Position numbers and translations under genes: made by a program
The notes under the pieces: model-generated
Databases searched by the model: none
Seen by the model: the letters and a program-made list of their open reading frames with translations, nothing else
What the model was told of the DNA's origin: nothing
Shown here: positions 1 to 5,853 of the stretch, in pieces
Layout of the letters: each line of letters opens with the position of its first letter
How positions within the stretch are numbered: the stretch's first letter is position 1
Assembly: GCA_947072805.1 (NCBI GenBank)
Contig: CAMTJK010000149.1
Coordinates: 1-8,149 of the forward strand
From: an uncultured Prevotella sp.
GTDB taxonomy: Bacteria; Bacteroidota; Bacteroidia; Bacteroidales; Bacteroidaceae
Length of the DNA stretch: 8,149 nt
Reading direction: 5' to 3'

Positions 1-37
1 TCACGTACGTAACGGCAAACCGATGAAATGGTATTAA
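1..37 (+). CDS. 3' end of an unidentified gene
   Basis: Reading in frame from base 2 gives the C-terminal residues HVRNGKPMKWY followed by a TAA stop at 35-37. Only eleven codons are inside the window, so the family cannot be named. The frame is open to the left edge, and the codons look like ordinary coding sequence of this region. The block NGKP loosely resembles repeat proteins of the MORN/YwqK kind, but that is too little to rest on. That this is a true gene end is an inference from the clean frame and from the long non-coding stretch that follows. Confidence 0.4.
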   Translation, partial: HVRNGKPMKWY

Positions 38-137
38 ATCGCAAAATGCGTAACTTACTGACTATCAGCGCTCCCTATTTGAGAGTAAAATCGCCAAATT
101 TCGCGTCGTAGGTTACAAATCGAGGTTTGGGTGCCTA
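38..137. other. intergenic stretch with three short dyads
   Basis: No gene is visible here. The stretch carries three small symmetric elements close together: CGCA-AAA-TGCG (40-50), CTGA-CTA-TCAG (58-68) and CGCCAAATTTCGCG (92-105, symmetric apart from one mismatched pair). It ends directly at the 28-bp repeat at 138. None of the dyads is followed by a T-run, so none is a convincing intrinsic terminator for the gene ending at 37. The density of symmetry suggests an extragenic repeat element or protein-binding region, but only a search for further copies in the genome could show that. Confidence 0.35.
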
Positions 138-165
138 TTAACACACGTTAAAGTAAAGATTTTTC
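138..165 (+). repeat. 28-bp repeat, left copy (inverted relative to 8122-8149)
   Basis: The copy reads TTAACACACGTTAA (138-151) followed by AGTAAAGATTTTTC (152-165). The same 28 bases occur without mismatch on the minus strand at 8149-8122. The first 14 bases are a palindrome, TTAAC-ACAC-GTTAA. Beyond the 28 bases the two copies share only a loose A/T-rich continuation (TTTTC, then TAAAA). A 28-base exact match cannot be chance in a window of this size, so this is a member of a repeated sequence or a shared regulatory element. It lies about 254 bases ahead of the MORN gene. Confidence 0.9.
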
Positions 166-362
166 ATAAAAGTAAATAAATGTTATACGTATTGTATTGT
201 GCCTGTACTGTCTTTCGTCATCTTGTTTGTCATCTCGTCTTGACATTGTCAGCTATGTCATCGACAATACGTTTGTAAGATTTTAGATATAGAGACAAAA
301 CAGTTTGAACACTGCTGGGTAATTGGGTTAGCCTGCGATTATCCGTTAAAAAATCTAATCCG
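166..362. other. non-coding leader region with possible RNA or DNA structure
   Basis: No reading frame with coding character is seen. The stretch contains a 9-bp inverted repeat, ACGTATTGT (187-195) with ACAATACGT (264-272). The 68-base interval between its arms is rich in C and T and holds three GTCATC hexamers (217-222, 229-234, 257-262). It also holds two mutually exclusive small stems: TGAC-ATT-GTCA (241-251), or TGACAT (241-246) with ATGTCA (255-260). TTATCC (339-344) can pair with GGATAA (370-375), across the -33 element of the downstream promoter. Whether any of this is transcribed is unknown. Confidence 0.3.
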
Positions 363-394
363 TTTGGTAGGATAAGCTTTTTTTGCTAATTTTG
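363..394 (+). promoter_or_regulatory. Bacteroidetes-type promoter of the MORN gene
   Basis: The -33 element TTTG (363-366) and the -7 element TAATTTTG (387-394, matching TAnnTTTG) are separated by exactly 20 bases. That is the consensus arrangement for the primary sigma factor of Bacteroidetes. Transcription would start near base 400, giving a leader of about 20 bases before the TTG start codon at 420. No equally good promoter is seen in the gaps before the next three genes, so this one may drive more of the plus-strand series. Confidence 0.8.
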
Positions 395-419
395 GCATTG
401 CAACTAAATTTACGAAAAC

Positions 420-1532
420 TTGAAATATAAATTATTATCCATATTCCTTATATTTGCATCAACGGCTTGTGCCCAGAAAATAACCCTTGGTTCGTGTACT
501 ACCAAAGATGGTGGCGACTATAAAGGAGAGATGGTCGGCGGAAAACCGCAGGGGAAAGGCAAGGCAGTATACAAGAACGGTAATTGGTACGAAGGTAACT
601 ATGAAAAAGGAAAACGCCAAGGATATGGCGTTTATACTTTTTCTGATGGTGAAAAATACGAGGGACAGTGGTTCCAGGACCAACAACACGGACAGGGAAC
701 ATATTATTTTGCAAATAACAACAAATACGTCGGCTTATGGTTTCGTGACTACCAGCAGGGTCACGGCATAATGTATTATTATAACGGTGACAAGTATGAC
801 GGTGACTGGAAACAGGATCACCGTAACGGGAAAGGCACTTATACGTTTGCCGGCGGAGCATATTACAAAGGTGAATGGCTGAATGACAAGAAAAACGGAC
901 GTGGCTTCTTCGATTGGGGAGACGGTTCCACCTACGACGGACAGTGGGAAAACAACCAGCGCTCTGGAAGGGGCACTTTCAAGTATGCTGACGGTGATAC
1001 TTATACAGGCATGTGGCGCAATGACATCCAGAATGGTAGAGGAATCTATCGCTTCAGGAATGGTGATGTGTATGAAGGTGACTATGTGCAGGGTGAACGG
1101 ACTGGCGAGGGCATATTCCGCTATGCCAACGGTGACAAGTACACCGGACAGTTTTTTGAAGGAGCTAAACAGGGACAGGGGACACTTGTATGGAAAAACG
1201 GCAACCAATATGTGGGAACATGGAAAGCAGACAAGCCCAACGGCAATGGTAAACTGACGATGAGAAACGGCGATGTATTTGAAGGTCAGTTCAAGGACGG
1301 AAAGATAGACGGACCGGGCATTGCGCGTTATGCTGACGGATGGAAGTTTAAGGGAACTTTCAAGAACGGAAAACGAAATGGACCCGCTATTGAAGAAGAC
1401 AAGGATGGAAACAGATTTGAAGGTTCATATTATGACGACCGAAGGGACGGTCGCTTTGTAGAGAAAGATCGCAACGGAAACATCACGGCGCAAGGCACCT
1501 ATTCACGCGGAAGAAGACAGGTAGACAAATAA
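420..1532 (+). CDS. exported MORN-repeat protein
   Basis: This 370-residue protein has an N-terminal signal peptide (KYKLLSIFLIFASTACA). It is followed from residue 33 to 353 by 14 uninterrupted MORN repeats of 22-23 residues (pattern Y-G-W then G-G-Y-NG) and a short basic tail. Cleavage by signal peptidase I after ACA, before QK, is the likely processing. The sequence STAC also leaves lipoprotein processing at Cys17 possible. The start is TTG: a stop lies 15 bases upstream, the next in-frame Met is residue 39, and only the TTG start keeps the signal peptide. The promoter at 363-394 also fits this start. MORN repeats form an extended beta-hairpin solenoid, in known cases used for membrane or protein contact. 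No enzyme domain is present, so kinase names sometimes given to such proteins do not apply. Role here unknown; probably periplasmic or membrane-attached. Confidence 0.92.
   Translation: MKYKLLSIFLIFASTACAQKITLGSCTTKDGGDYKGEMVGGKPQGKGKAVYKNGNWYEGNYEKGKRQGYGVYTFSDGEKYEGQWFQDQQHGQGTYYFANNNKYVGLWFRDYQQGHGIMYYYNGDKYDGDWKQDHRNGKGTYTFAGGAYYKGEWLNDKKNGRGFFDWGDGSTYDGQWENNQRSGRGTFKYADGDTYTGMWRNDIQNGRGIYRFRNGDVYEGDYVQGERTGEGIFRYANGDKYTGQFFEGAKQGQGTLVWKNGNQYVGTWKADKPNGNGKLTMRNGDVFEGQFKDGKIDGPGIARYADGWKFKGTFKNGKRNGPAIEEDKDGNRFEGSYYDDRRDGRFVEKDRNGNITAQGTYSRGRRQVDK
516..1478 (+). repeat. 14 tandem MORN units coded in 69-bp steps
   Basis: Residues 33-353 divide into one 22-residue and thirteen 23-residue units without insertion or gap. 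Examples are EKYEGQWFQDQQHGQG, DKYDGDWKQDHRNGKG and DTYTGMWRNDIQNGRG. The last two units (331-353 and the one before) are degenerate at the GxG and aromatic positions. The DNA of the units has diverged, so recent slippage is not evident. Each unit should form one beta-hairpin of a single rod. Confidence 0.88.
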
Positions 1533-1600
1533 GGCCGAAGCAGACAATGAAAATGTTTCCGAAAAAACGGAATATTAACATTTTAATCTAAGTAATTATT

Positions 1601-2047
1601 ATGGTTATTGACACACTTGACAATCTGAACAAATACGAGTCGCTGAACCCGTTGTTCAAAGATGTTGTAGAGTTTCTCAAAAACAATGATTTGACAACTC
1701 TGGAAGAGGGAAAATACCCTATAAAGGGAGCAGACCTGTTTGTAAACATCACCACTGCCAAGGGCAAGACACCCGAGGAGGCTGTGATGGAAACACATAA
1801 CAAGATGATTGATATACAGATACCTCTATCCACATCGGAAACTTATGGATATTCGCCCGCCTGCACTCTGCCTGCAGCCGAATATAATGAAGCAAAGGAT
1901 ATAACCAAGATACCGGATGTTACGGCAGACTGCCTTGTAACATGTCGCCCGGGAATGTTTGCCATCTTCTTTCCGCAGGATGGACACGCGCCCTGCATAT
2001 CGGAAGAGGAAGGAATAAGGAAAGCCATATTCAAAGTACTCGCATAA
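1601..2047 (+). CDS. YhcH/YjgK/YiaL (DUF386) family protein
   Basis: The 148-residue length and sequence fit the YhcH/YjgK/YiaL family of single-domain cupin-like proteins. Family marks are the segment ETHNKMIDIQ, with Glu64 and His66, and the C-terminal FFPQDGHAPC with His129. These are the expected metal ligands. Members act on sugars in catabolic operons; E. coli YhcH (NanQ) is reported as a sialic acid anomerase, and EbgC is a beta-galactosidase accessory subunit. The substrate here cannot be read from sequence. The gene follows the MORN gene by 68 bases and precedes the branching enzyme gene by only 10, so it is probably co-transcribed with the latter. The ATG at 1601 begins at the usual family N-terminus (MVIDTLDNLNKY). 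No Shine-Dalgarno is seen, only A/T-rich sequence, which is normal for this phylum. Confidence 0.9.
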   Translation: MVIDTLDNLNKYESLNPLFKDVVEFLKNNDLTTLEEGKYPIKGADLFVNITTAKGKTPEEAVMETHNKMIDIQIPLSTSETYGYSPACTLPAAEYNEAKDITKIPDVTADCLVTCRPGMFAIFFPQDGHAPCISEEEGIRKAIFKVLA

Positions 2048-2057
2048 TACTATAATT

Positions 2058-4139
2058 ATGGTAGAAAAGAAATCAAGAGCCCCACAGGCTGCTTCAACAG
2101 CACGAAAGAAGACGAAGACGCCGCAAAAGCCCCAACATATAGGAATTGTACGCAATGATTCATGGCTCGAACCCTATGAGGATGCGATACGTGGACGTCA
2201 CGAACACGCAGTGTGGAAAATTAACCAGCTGACACGTAACGGAAAGAAAACTTTGGCAGACTTCGCCTCCGGACATCTGTATTTCGGTCTGCATAAGCTG
2301 GCAAAAGGCTGGGTGTTCCGTGAGTGGGCACCAAATGCTACAGAGATATACTTGATAGGTGATTTCAACGGATGGCAGGAAACACCTAAATATAAACTGA
2401 AGAGGATAGAGGGAACTGGCAACTGGGAGTTAAAACTCAGTGAAAAGGCTATAAAGCATGGCGACCTATACAAGATGAAGGTGAAATGGAACGGCGGAGA
2501 AGGAGAACGAATTCCGGCCTGGTGTCGCAGGGTGGTTCAAGACGACAATACCAAAGTGTTCTCAGCACAGGTGTGGAACCCCGAGAAGCCTTATGTCTTC
2601 AAGAAGACGAACTTCAAACCGAAGAAATCACCGCTACTCATTTACGAATGCCATGTGGGCATGTCGCAGGATGCAGAAAAAGTTGGTACGTATAAGGAGT
2701 TTACGGAAAACGTACTGCCGCGTGTGGTGAAGGCCGGATACAACTGCATACAGGTAATGGCTATTCAGGAACATCCTTATTATGGCTCGTTCGGATACCA
2801 TGTTAGCTCGTTCTTTGCACCGTCAAGCCGTTTCGGTACACCAGAGGAGTTGAAGGAACTTATTGACACCGCCCACAAGAATGGAGTGGCTGTGATTATG
2901 GATATAGTACACTCGCATGCTGTAAAGAACGAAGTGGAAGGACTTGGCAATCTGGCGGGCGACCCTAACCAGTTCTTCTATCCCGGCGACCGGCATGAGC
3001 ATCCGGCATGGGACAGTCTCTGTTTCGATTATGGCAAGGACGATGTGTTGCATTTCCTCTTGTCAAACTGCAAGTACTGGCTAGAAGAATATCATTTTGA
3101 CGGCTTCCGTTTCGACGGTGTAACTTCCATGCTTTATTACAGCCACGGCTTGGGTGAAGCATTCTGCGGTTATGGAGACTATTTTAATGGTCATGAGGAC
3201 GATAACGCCATATGCTACCTTACACTTGCCAACAAGGTGATACATGAGGTAAATCCCAACGCTGTAACCATAGCTGAGGAAGTGAGCGGAATGCCCGGAC
3301 TGGCAGCGAAGTTTGAAGACGGAGGCTACGGATTCGACTACCGAATGGCAATGAATATTCCTGATTACTGGATAAAGACAATCAAGGAGGTACGTGATGA
3401 AGAGTGGAAGCCGAGTTCTATATTCTGGGAAGTGAAAAACCGTCGCGCCGACGAGAAGACAATAAGCTATTGTGAGAGTCACGATCAGGCTCTCGTGGGA
3501 GACAAGACCATCATATTCCGCCTTATTGATGCTGATATGTATTGGCATTTCAAGAAAGGTGATGAAAACGGAACGGTGGACCGTGGTATCGCTCTCCATA
3601 AGATGATTCGCCTGGTGACAGCTGCTGCCATAAATGGTGGCTATCTTAATTTCATGGGAAATGAGTTCGGTCATCCCGAATGGATTGATTTCCCGCGCGA
3701 AGGTAACGGATGGAGTTACAAGTATGCCCGCCGCCAATGGAATCTAGTGGACAATAAGGAACTCGATTACCATTATCTTGGCGATTTTGACCGTGCGATG
3801 ATAGGTGTGATAAAGAGCTTGAGGAATTTTCAGGACAAGCCGGTGCAGGAAATATGGCATAACGACGGTGACCAGGTTCTCGCATTCAGTCGTGGAGATT
3901 TGATATTCGTATTCAATTTCAATCCCACACGCTCGTTTACTGATTATGGATTCCTTGTGCCGACAGGTTCTTATGACGTCGTTCTCAACACCGATGCAAC
4001 CGAATTCGGAGGCAATGGATTCGCAGATGACAGCATAACCCACATGACCAATTATGATCCGTTGTATGTAGCAGACCATAAAGAATGGTTGAAACTGTAT
4101 ATTCCGGCACGTTCGGCTGTGGTTCTGAAGAAAAATTAG
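2058..4139 (+). CDS. glgB: 1,4-alpha-glucan (glycogen) branching enzyme, GH13_8 type
   Basis: The 693-residue cytosolic enzyme cuts alpha-1,4-glucan chains and rejoins them as alpha-1,6 branches in glycogen synthesis. In order it has a Lys/Ala-rich tail (1-28), a helical N-terminal segment with SWLEPY, a CBM48 domain (about 75-170, VFREWAPNATEIYLIGDFNGW), the GH13 barrel (about 190-575) and a C-terminal beta domain. Conserved region I is DIVHSH (Asp282, His287). The nucleophile is Asp353 in GFRFDGVTSM, the acid/base is Glu407 in TIAEEVSGMP, and the transition-state Asp476 is in YCESHDQALVGDK. The motifs GVTSMLY, AEEVSGMP and ESHDQALVGDK are those of the eukaryote-like subfamily GH13_8 rather than the E. 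coli-type GH13_9. All catalytic residues are intact. It begins 10 bases after the YhcH-family gene, pointing to one transcript. The basic tail may be a start-site overcall, but no later Met precedes the conserved segment. Confidence 0.96.
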   Translation: MVEKKSRAPQAASTARKKTKTPQKPQHIGIVRNDSWLEPYEDAIRGRHEHAVWKINQLTRNGKKTLADFASGHLYFGLHKLAKGWVFREWAPNATEIYLIGDFNGWQETPKYKLKRIEGTGNWELKLSEKAIKHGDLYKMKVKWNGGEGERIPAWCRRVVQDDNTKVFSAQVWNPEKPYVFKKTNFKPKKSPLLIYECHVGMSQDAEKVGTYKEFTENVLPRVVKAGYNCIQVMAIQEHPYYGSFGYHVSSFFAPSSRFGTPEELKELIDTAHKNGVAVIMDIVHSHAVKNEVEGLGNLAGDPNQFFYPGDRHEHPAWDSLCFDYGKDDVLHFLLSNCKYWLEEYHFDGFRFDGVTSMLYYSHGLGEAFCGYGDYFNGHEDDNAICYLTLANKVIHEVNPNAVTIAEEVSGMPGLAAKFEDGGYGFDYRMAMNIPDYWIKTIKEVRDEEWKPSSIFWEVKNRRADEKTISYCESHDQALVGDKTIIFRLIDADMYWHFKKGDENGTVDRGIALHKMIRLVTAAAINGGYLNFMGNEFGHPEWIDFPREGNGWSYKYARRQWNLVDNKELDYHYLGDFDRAMIGVIKSLRNFQDKPVQEIWHNDGDQVLAFSRGDLIFVFNFNPTRSFTDYGFLVPTGSYDVVLNTDATEFGGNGFADDSITHMTNYDPLYVADHKEWLKLYIPARSAVVLKKN

Positions 4140-4202
4140 TAAGTGAATCATTATCATTGAATAAGAGAAAGATTATCAATAGAGTAGAGATATTCTTTTA
4201 TT

Positions 4203-5357
4203 ATGAATTTTAACAATCCTCATAAAAACAATAGCACAGCCGTAGTTAAAGCGGCATGTGCTATTGTCTTCTGTGTATTTTCGTTTGTTTACCTATATTA
4301 TTATCAGGCTGACATACTCGCCGTGGCACAACACGTGCTAAGCGGTGGGCTGACCCATTACGACAGAACGGTGGGATGTGTGATAATAATCATAGTCTTG
4401 TTTATATTGCAGATAGGCGCTTATGTCACAACGCGTCTTGACAGACAGTATCACGCCTTGACTTATTTACCGTCATTACTCGTTCTTGCAGTAATAACCG
4501 ACGTAGGTTCTGACATTGACAAGGGATTTAGTTTCGGAGTATGGTTGTGGTTGTTTCCTCTTTTGCTCGTGCTATGGTGGCTTGCGAGTTGCATACTACG
4601 TAACATCCAGCTATATCAGGATATCAAACCGTCGGGACTCTTTTCAAGGAACATGTGGATAAACATGCTTCTTTTCACGCTCATGTTTTTCGGCGTAGGA
4701 ATGATTGGCAACGGAAATGATGTGTTCCACTATCGTATGCGCGCGGAATATTGCCTGATAAACAATGACACAGACGGAGCTTTGGCTGTCGGTGCAGAAT
4801 CACAGGCTACCGACAGTTGCCTGACACAACTTAGGGCATATGCACTGGCAAGGAAGGGGATACTTGGCGAGAAACTGTTCACATATCCGGTGAGGGCAAC
4901 CTCTGAAGACCTTCTGCCAACTGCTGATGGAGCGCATTGCATAATGTATCCCAATGACAGCATATACAGATTTCTCGGAGCATTGCCTTCGGGTAGGATA
5001 AAGACAAGCAAATATCTGAAAGCGATTGAACGTCTTGGTTATGCGAGGCCGCCCGTACGTGATTATATATTGTGTGGCTATCTGCTTGACAGAAATCTGG
5101 ACGCTTTCGTACATGCTTTGCCCTTGTACTACGAAGTGAACGATTCGTTGCCAAAACATTACCGTGAGGCTCTTACTTTGTACACACACATGCGTTCCAA
5201 ACCGTATATTATTTATCACAATGTAGTAATGGATACCGATTTCAACGATTTGCAAACCCTTGAAAAGCAGTATCCATTACCATCGGCACGCAGACTTGCG
5301 GTGCTAAAACAATATGCCGGGACGTATTGGTGGTACTACCAGTACGGAAAAAAGTGA
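4203..5357 (+). CDS. DUF6057-like membrane protein with C-terminal helical domain
   Basis: This 384-residue protein is hydrophobic in its N-terminal half, with about five predicted membrane helices (residues 15-34, 57-77, 86-104, 110-131, 150-170). A soluble, probably helical C-terminal half follows (172-384). The segment YRMRAEYCLINNDTDGALAVGAESQATDSCLTQLRAYAL (about 177-215, interrupted here only for reading) looks like a TPR-type helix pair. From memory the N-terminal pattern (FVYLYYYQADILAVAQHVL, THYDRTVG) resembles DUF6057 of Bacteroidales; this was not checked against a profile. Function unknown. It starts 63 bases after the branching enzyme gene with no clear promoter between, so it may belong to the same transcript. 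It ends 6 bases from the stop of the convergent gene. An envelope protein that gathers partners through its helical repeats is possible but unproven. Confidence 0.82.
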   Translation: MNFNNPHKNNSTAVVKAACAIVFCVFSFVYLYYYQADILAVAQHVLSGGLTHYDRTVGCVIIIIVLFILQIGAYVTTRLDRQYHALTYLPSLLVLAVITDVGSDIDKGFSFGVWLWLFPLLLVLWWLASCILRNIQLYQDIKPSGLFSRNMWINMLLFTLMFFGVGMIGNGNDVFHYRMRAEYCLINNDTDGALAVGAESQATDSCLTQLRAYALARKGILGEKLFTYPVRATSEDLLPTADGAHCIMYPNDSIYRFLGALPSGRIKTSKYLKAIERLGYARPPVRDYILCGYLLDRNLDAFVHALPLYYEVNDSLPKHYREALTLYTHMRSKPYIIYHNVVMDTDFNDLQTLEKQYPLPSARRLAVLKQYAGTYWWYYQYGKK

Positions 5358-5363
5358 AGAAAG

Positions 5364-5849
5364 CTATTCTTCCTTCATCGAAGCAACAATGGCAGTAACA
5401 GCTTTCTGCCAGTCAGTATCGAGCGAGAACCGTGTGAGGCTCTCGCTTTTTACGTAGTAACCGAGAGTAAGTTCCTGGTCGGTATCGTTGAAAAGAGGAT
5501 TCGAATAAGACGCATCCATGAAGAGCCGGATGATATCTATCTGGCGTGCCTTTGGCATATCCTTGAACTGGAGGATTTTTTTGATGTAAAGGCTGATGAA
5601 GTTGTTCATTGCCAATGCTTGATTGTCGAGGAAAACGGTGCTCGAATCAGGCATCTGTTCACGCATCTTGATGAGCAGATAATCAAGTGCATCGACCTTA
5701 AATCGGTTGATGTCTTTCACCATACCGTTGGCAAGAGGGTCGGAAAGAACCGCCGAAGCCTTAGCTCTGATTTCGTTGTAAGCTTCCTGTGCCATAATAC
5801 CTGTGAGGGGTAGGGTTGCAAATACGATTGAAAAAATGAGTTTCTTCAT
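5364..5849 (-). CDS. small exported protein of unknown function
   Basis: The 161-residue protein starts with a typical signal peptide (MKKLIFSIVFATLPLTGIMA), with cleavage expected after Ala20, before QEAYNE. The mature part, about 140 residues, looks mainly helical with an acidic end. It has no Cys and no internal membrane segment, so a soluble periplasmic or secreted protein is likely. I do not recognise a named family. Possible conserved blocks are NNFISLYIKKI (83-93) and TRFSLDTDWQKAV near the C-terminus. It is the third gene of the minus-strand unit, with 4 bases between the stop of the ABC gene and its ATG, so it is almost surely co-transcribed and perhaps translationally coupled. Its link to ruvC and the ABC protein is positional only. 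Confidence 0.85.
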   Translation of the reverse strand: MKKLIFSIVFATLPLTGIMAQEAYNEIRAKASAVLSDPLANGMVKDINRFKVDALDYLLIKMREQMPDSSTVFLDNQALAMNNFISLYIKKILQFKDMPKARQIDIIRLFMDASYSNPLFNDTDQELTLGYYVKSESLTRFSLDTDWQKAVTAIVASMKEE

Positions 5850-5853
5850 ATTA

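Noticed and set aside
735..1208. 157-codon antisense frame inside the MORN gene
   Set aside because: It is a by-product of the repeated codon pattern of the MORN units; the sense frame explains the sequence fully.
1557..1572. TTCCG-A6-CGGAA as a terminator after the MORN gene
   Set aside because: Only a 5-bp stem and no T-run follows; the gap to the next gene is short, so read-through is more likely.
1547..1591. 14-codon open frame starting ATGAAAATG between the MORN and YhcH-family genes
   Set aside because: Very short, no ribosome entry signal, and no feature of a known leader peptide.
3081..3737. 218-codon antisense frame inside glgB
   Set aside because: A shadow of the branching enzyme frame, with no recognisable domain and no promoter or start context.
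4140..4202. Promoter before the DUF6057-like gene (TATTCTTT near 4192)
   Set aside because: It misses the TTTG core of the -7 consensus and has no matching -33 element.
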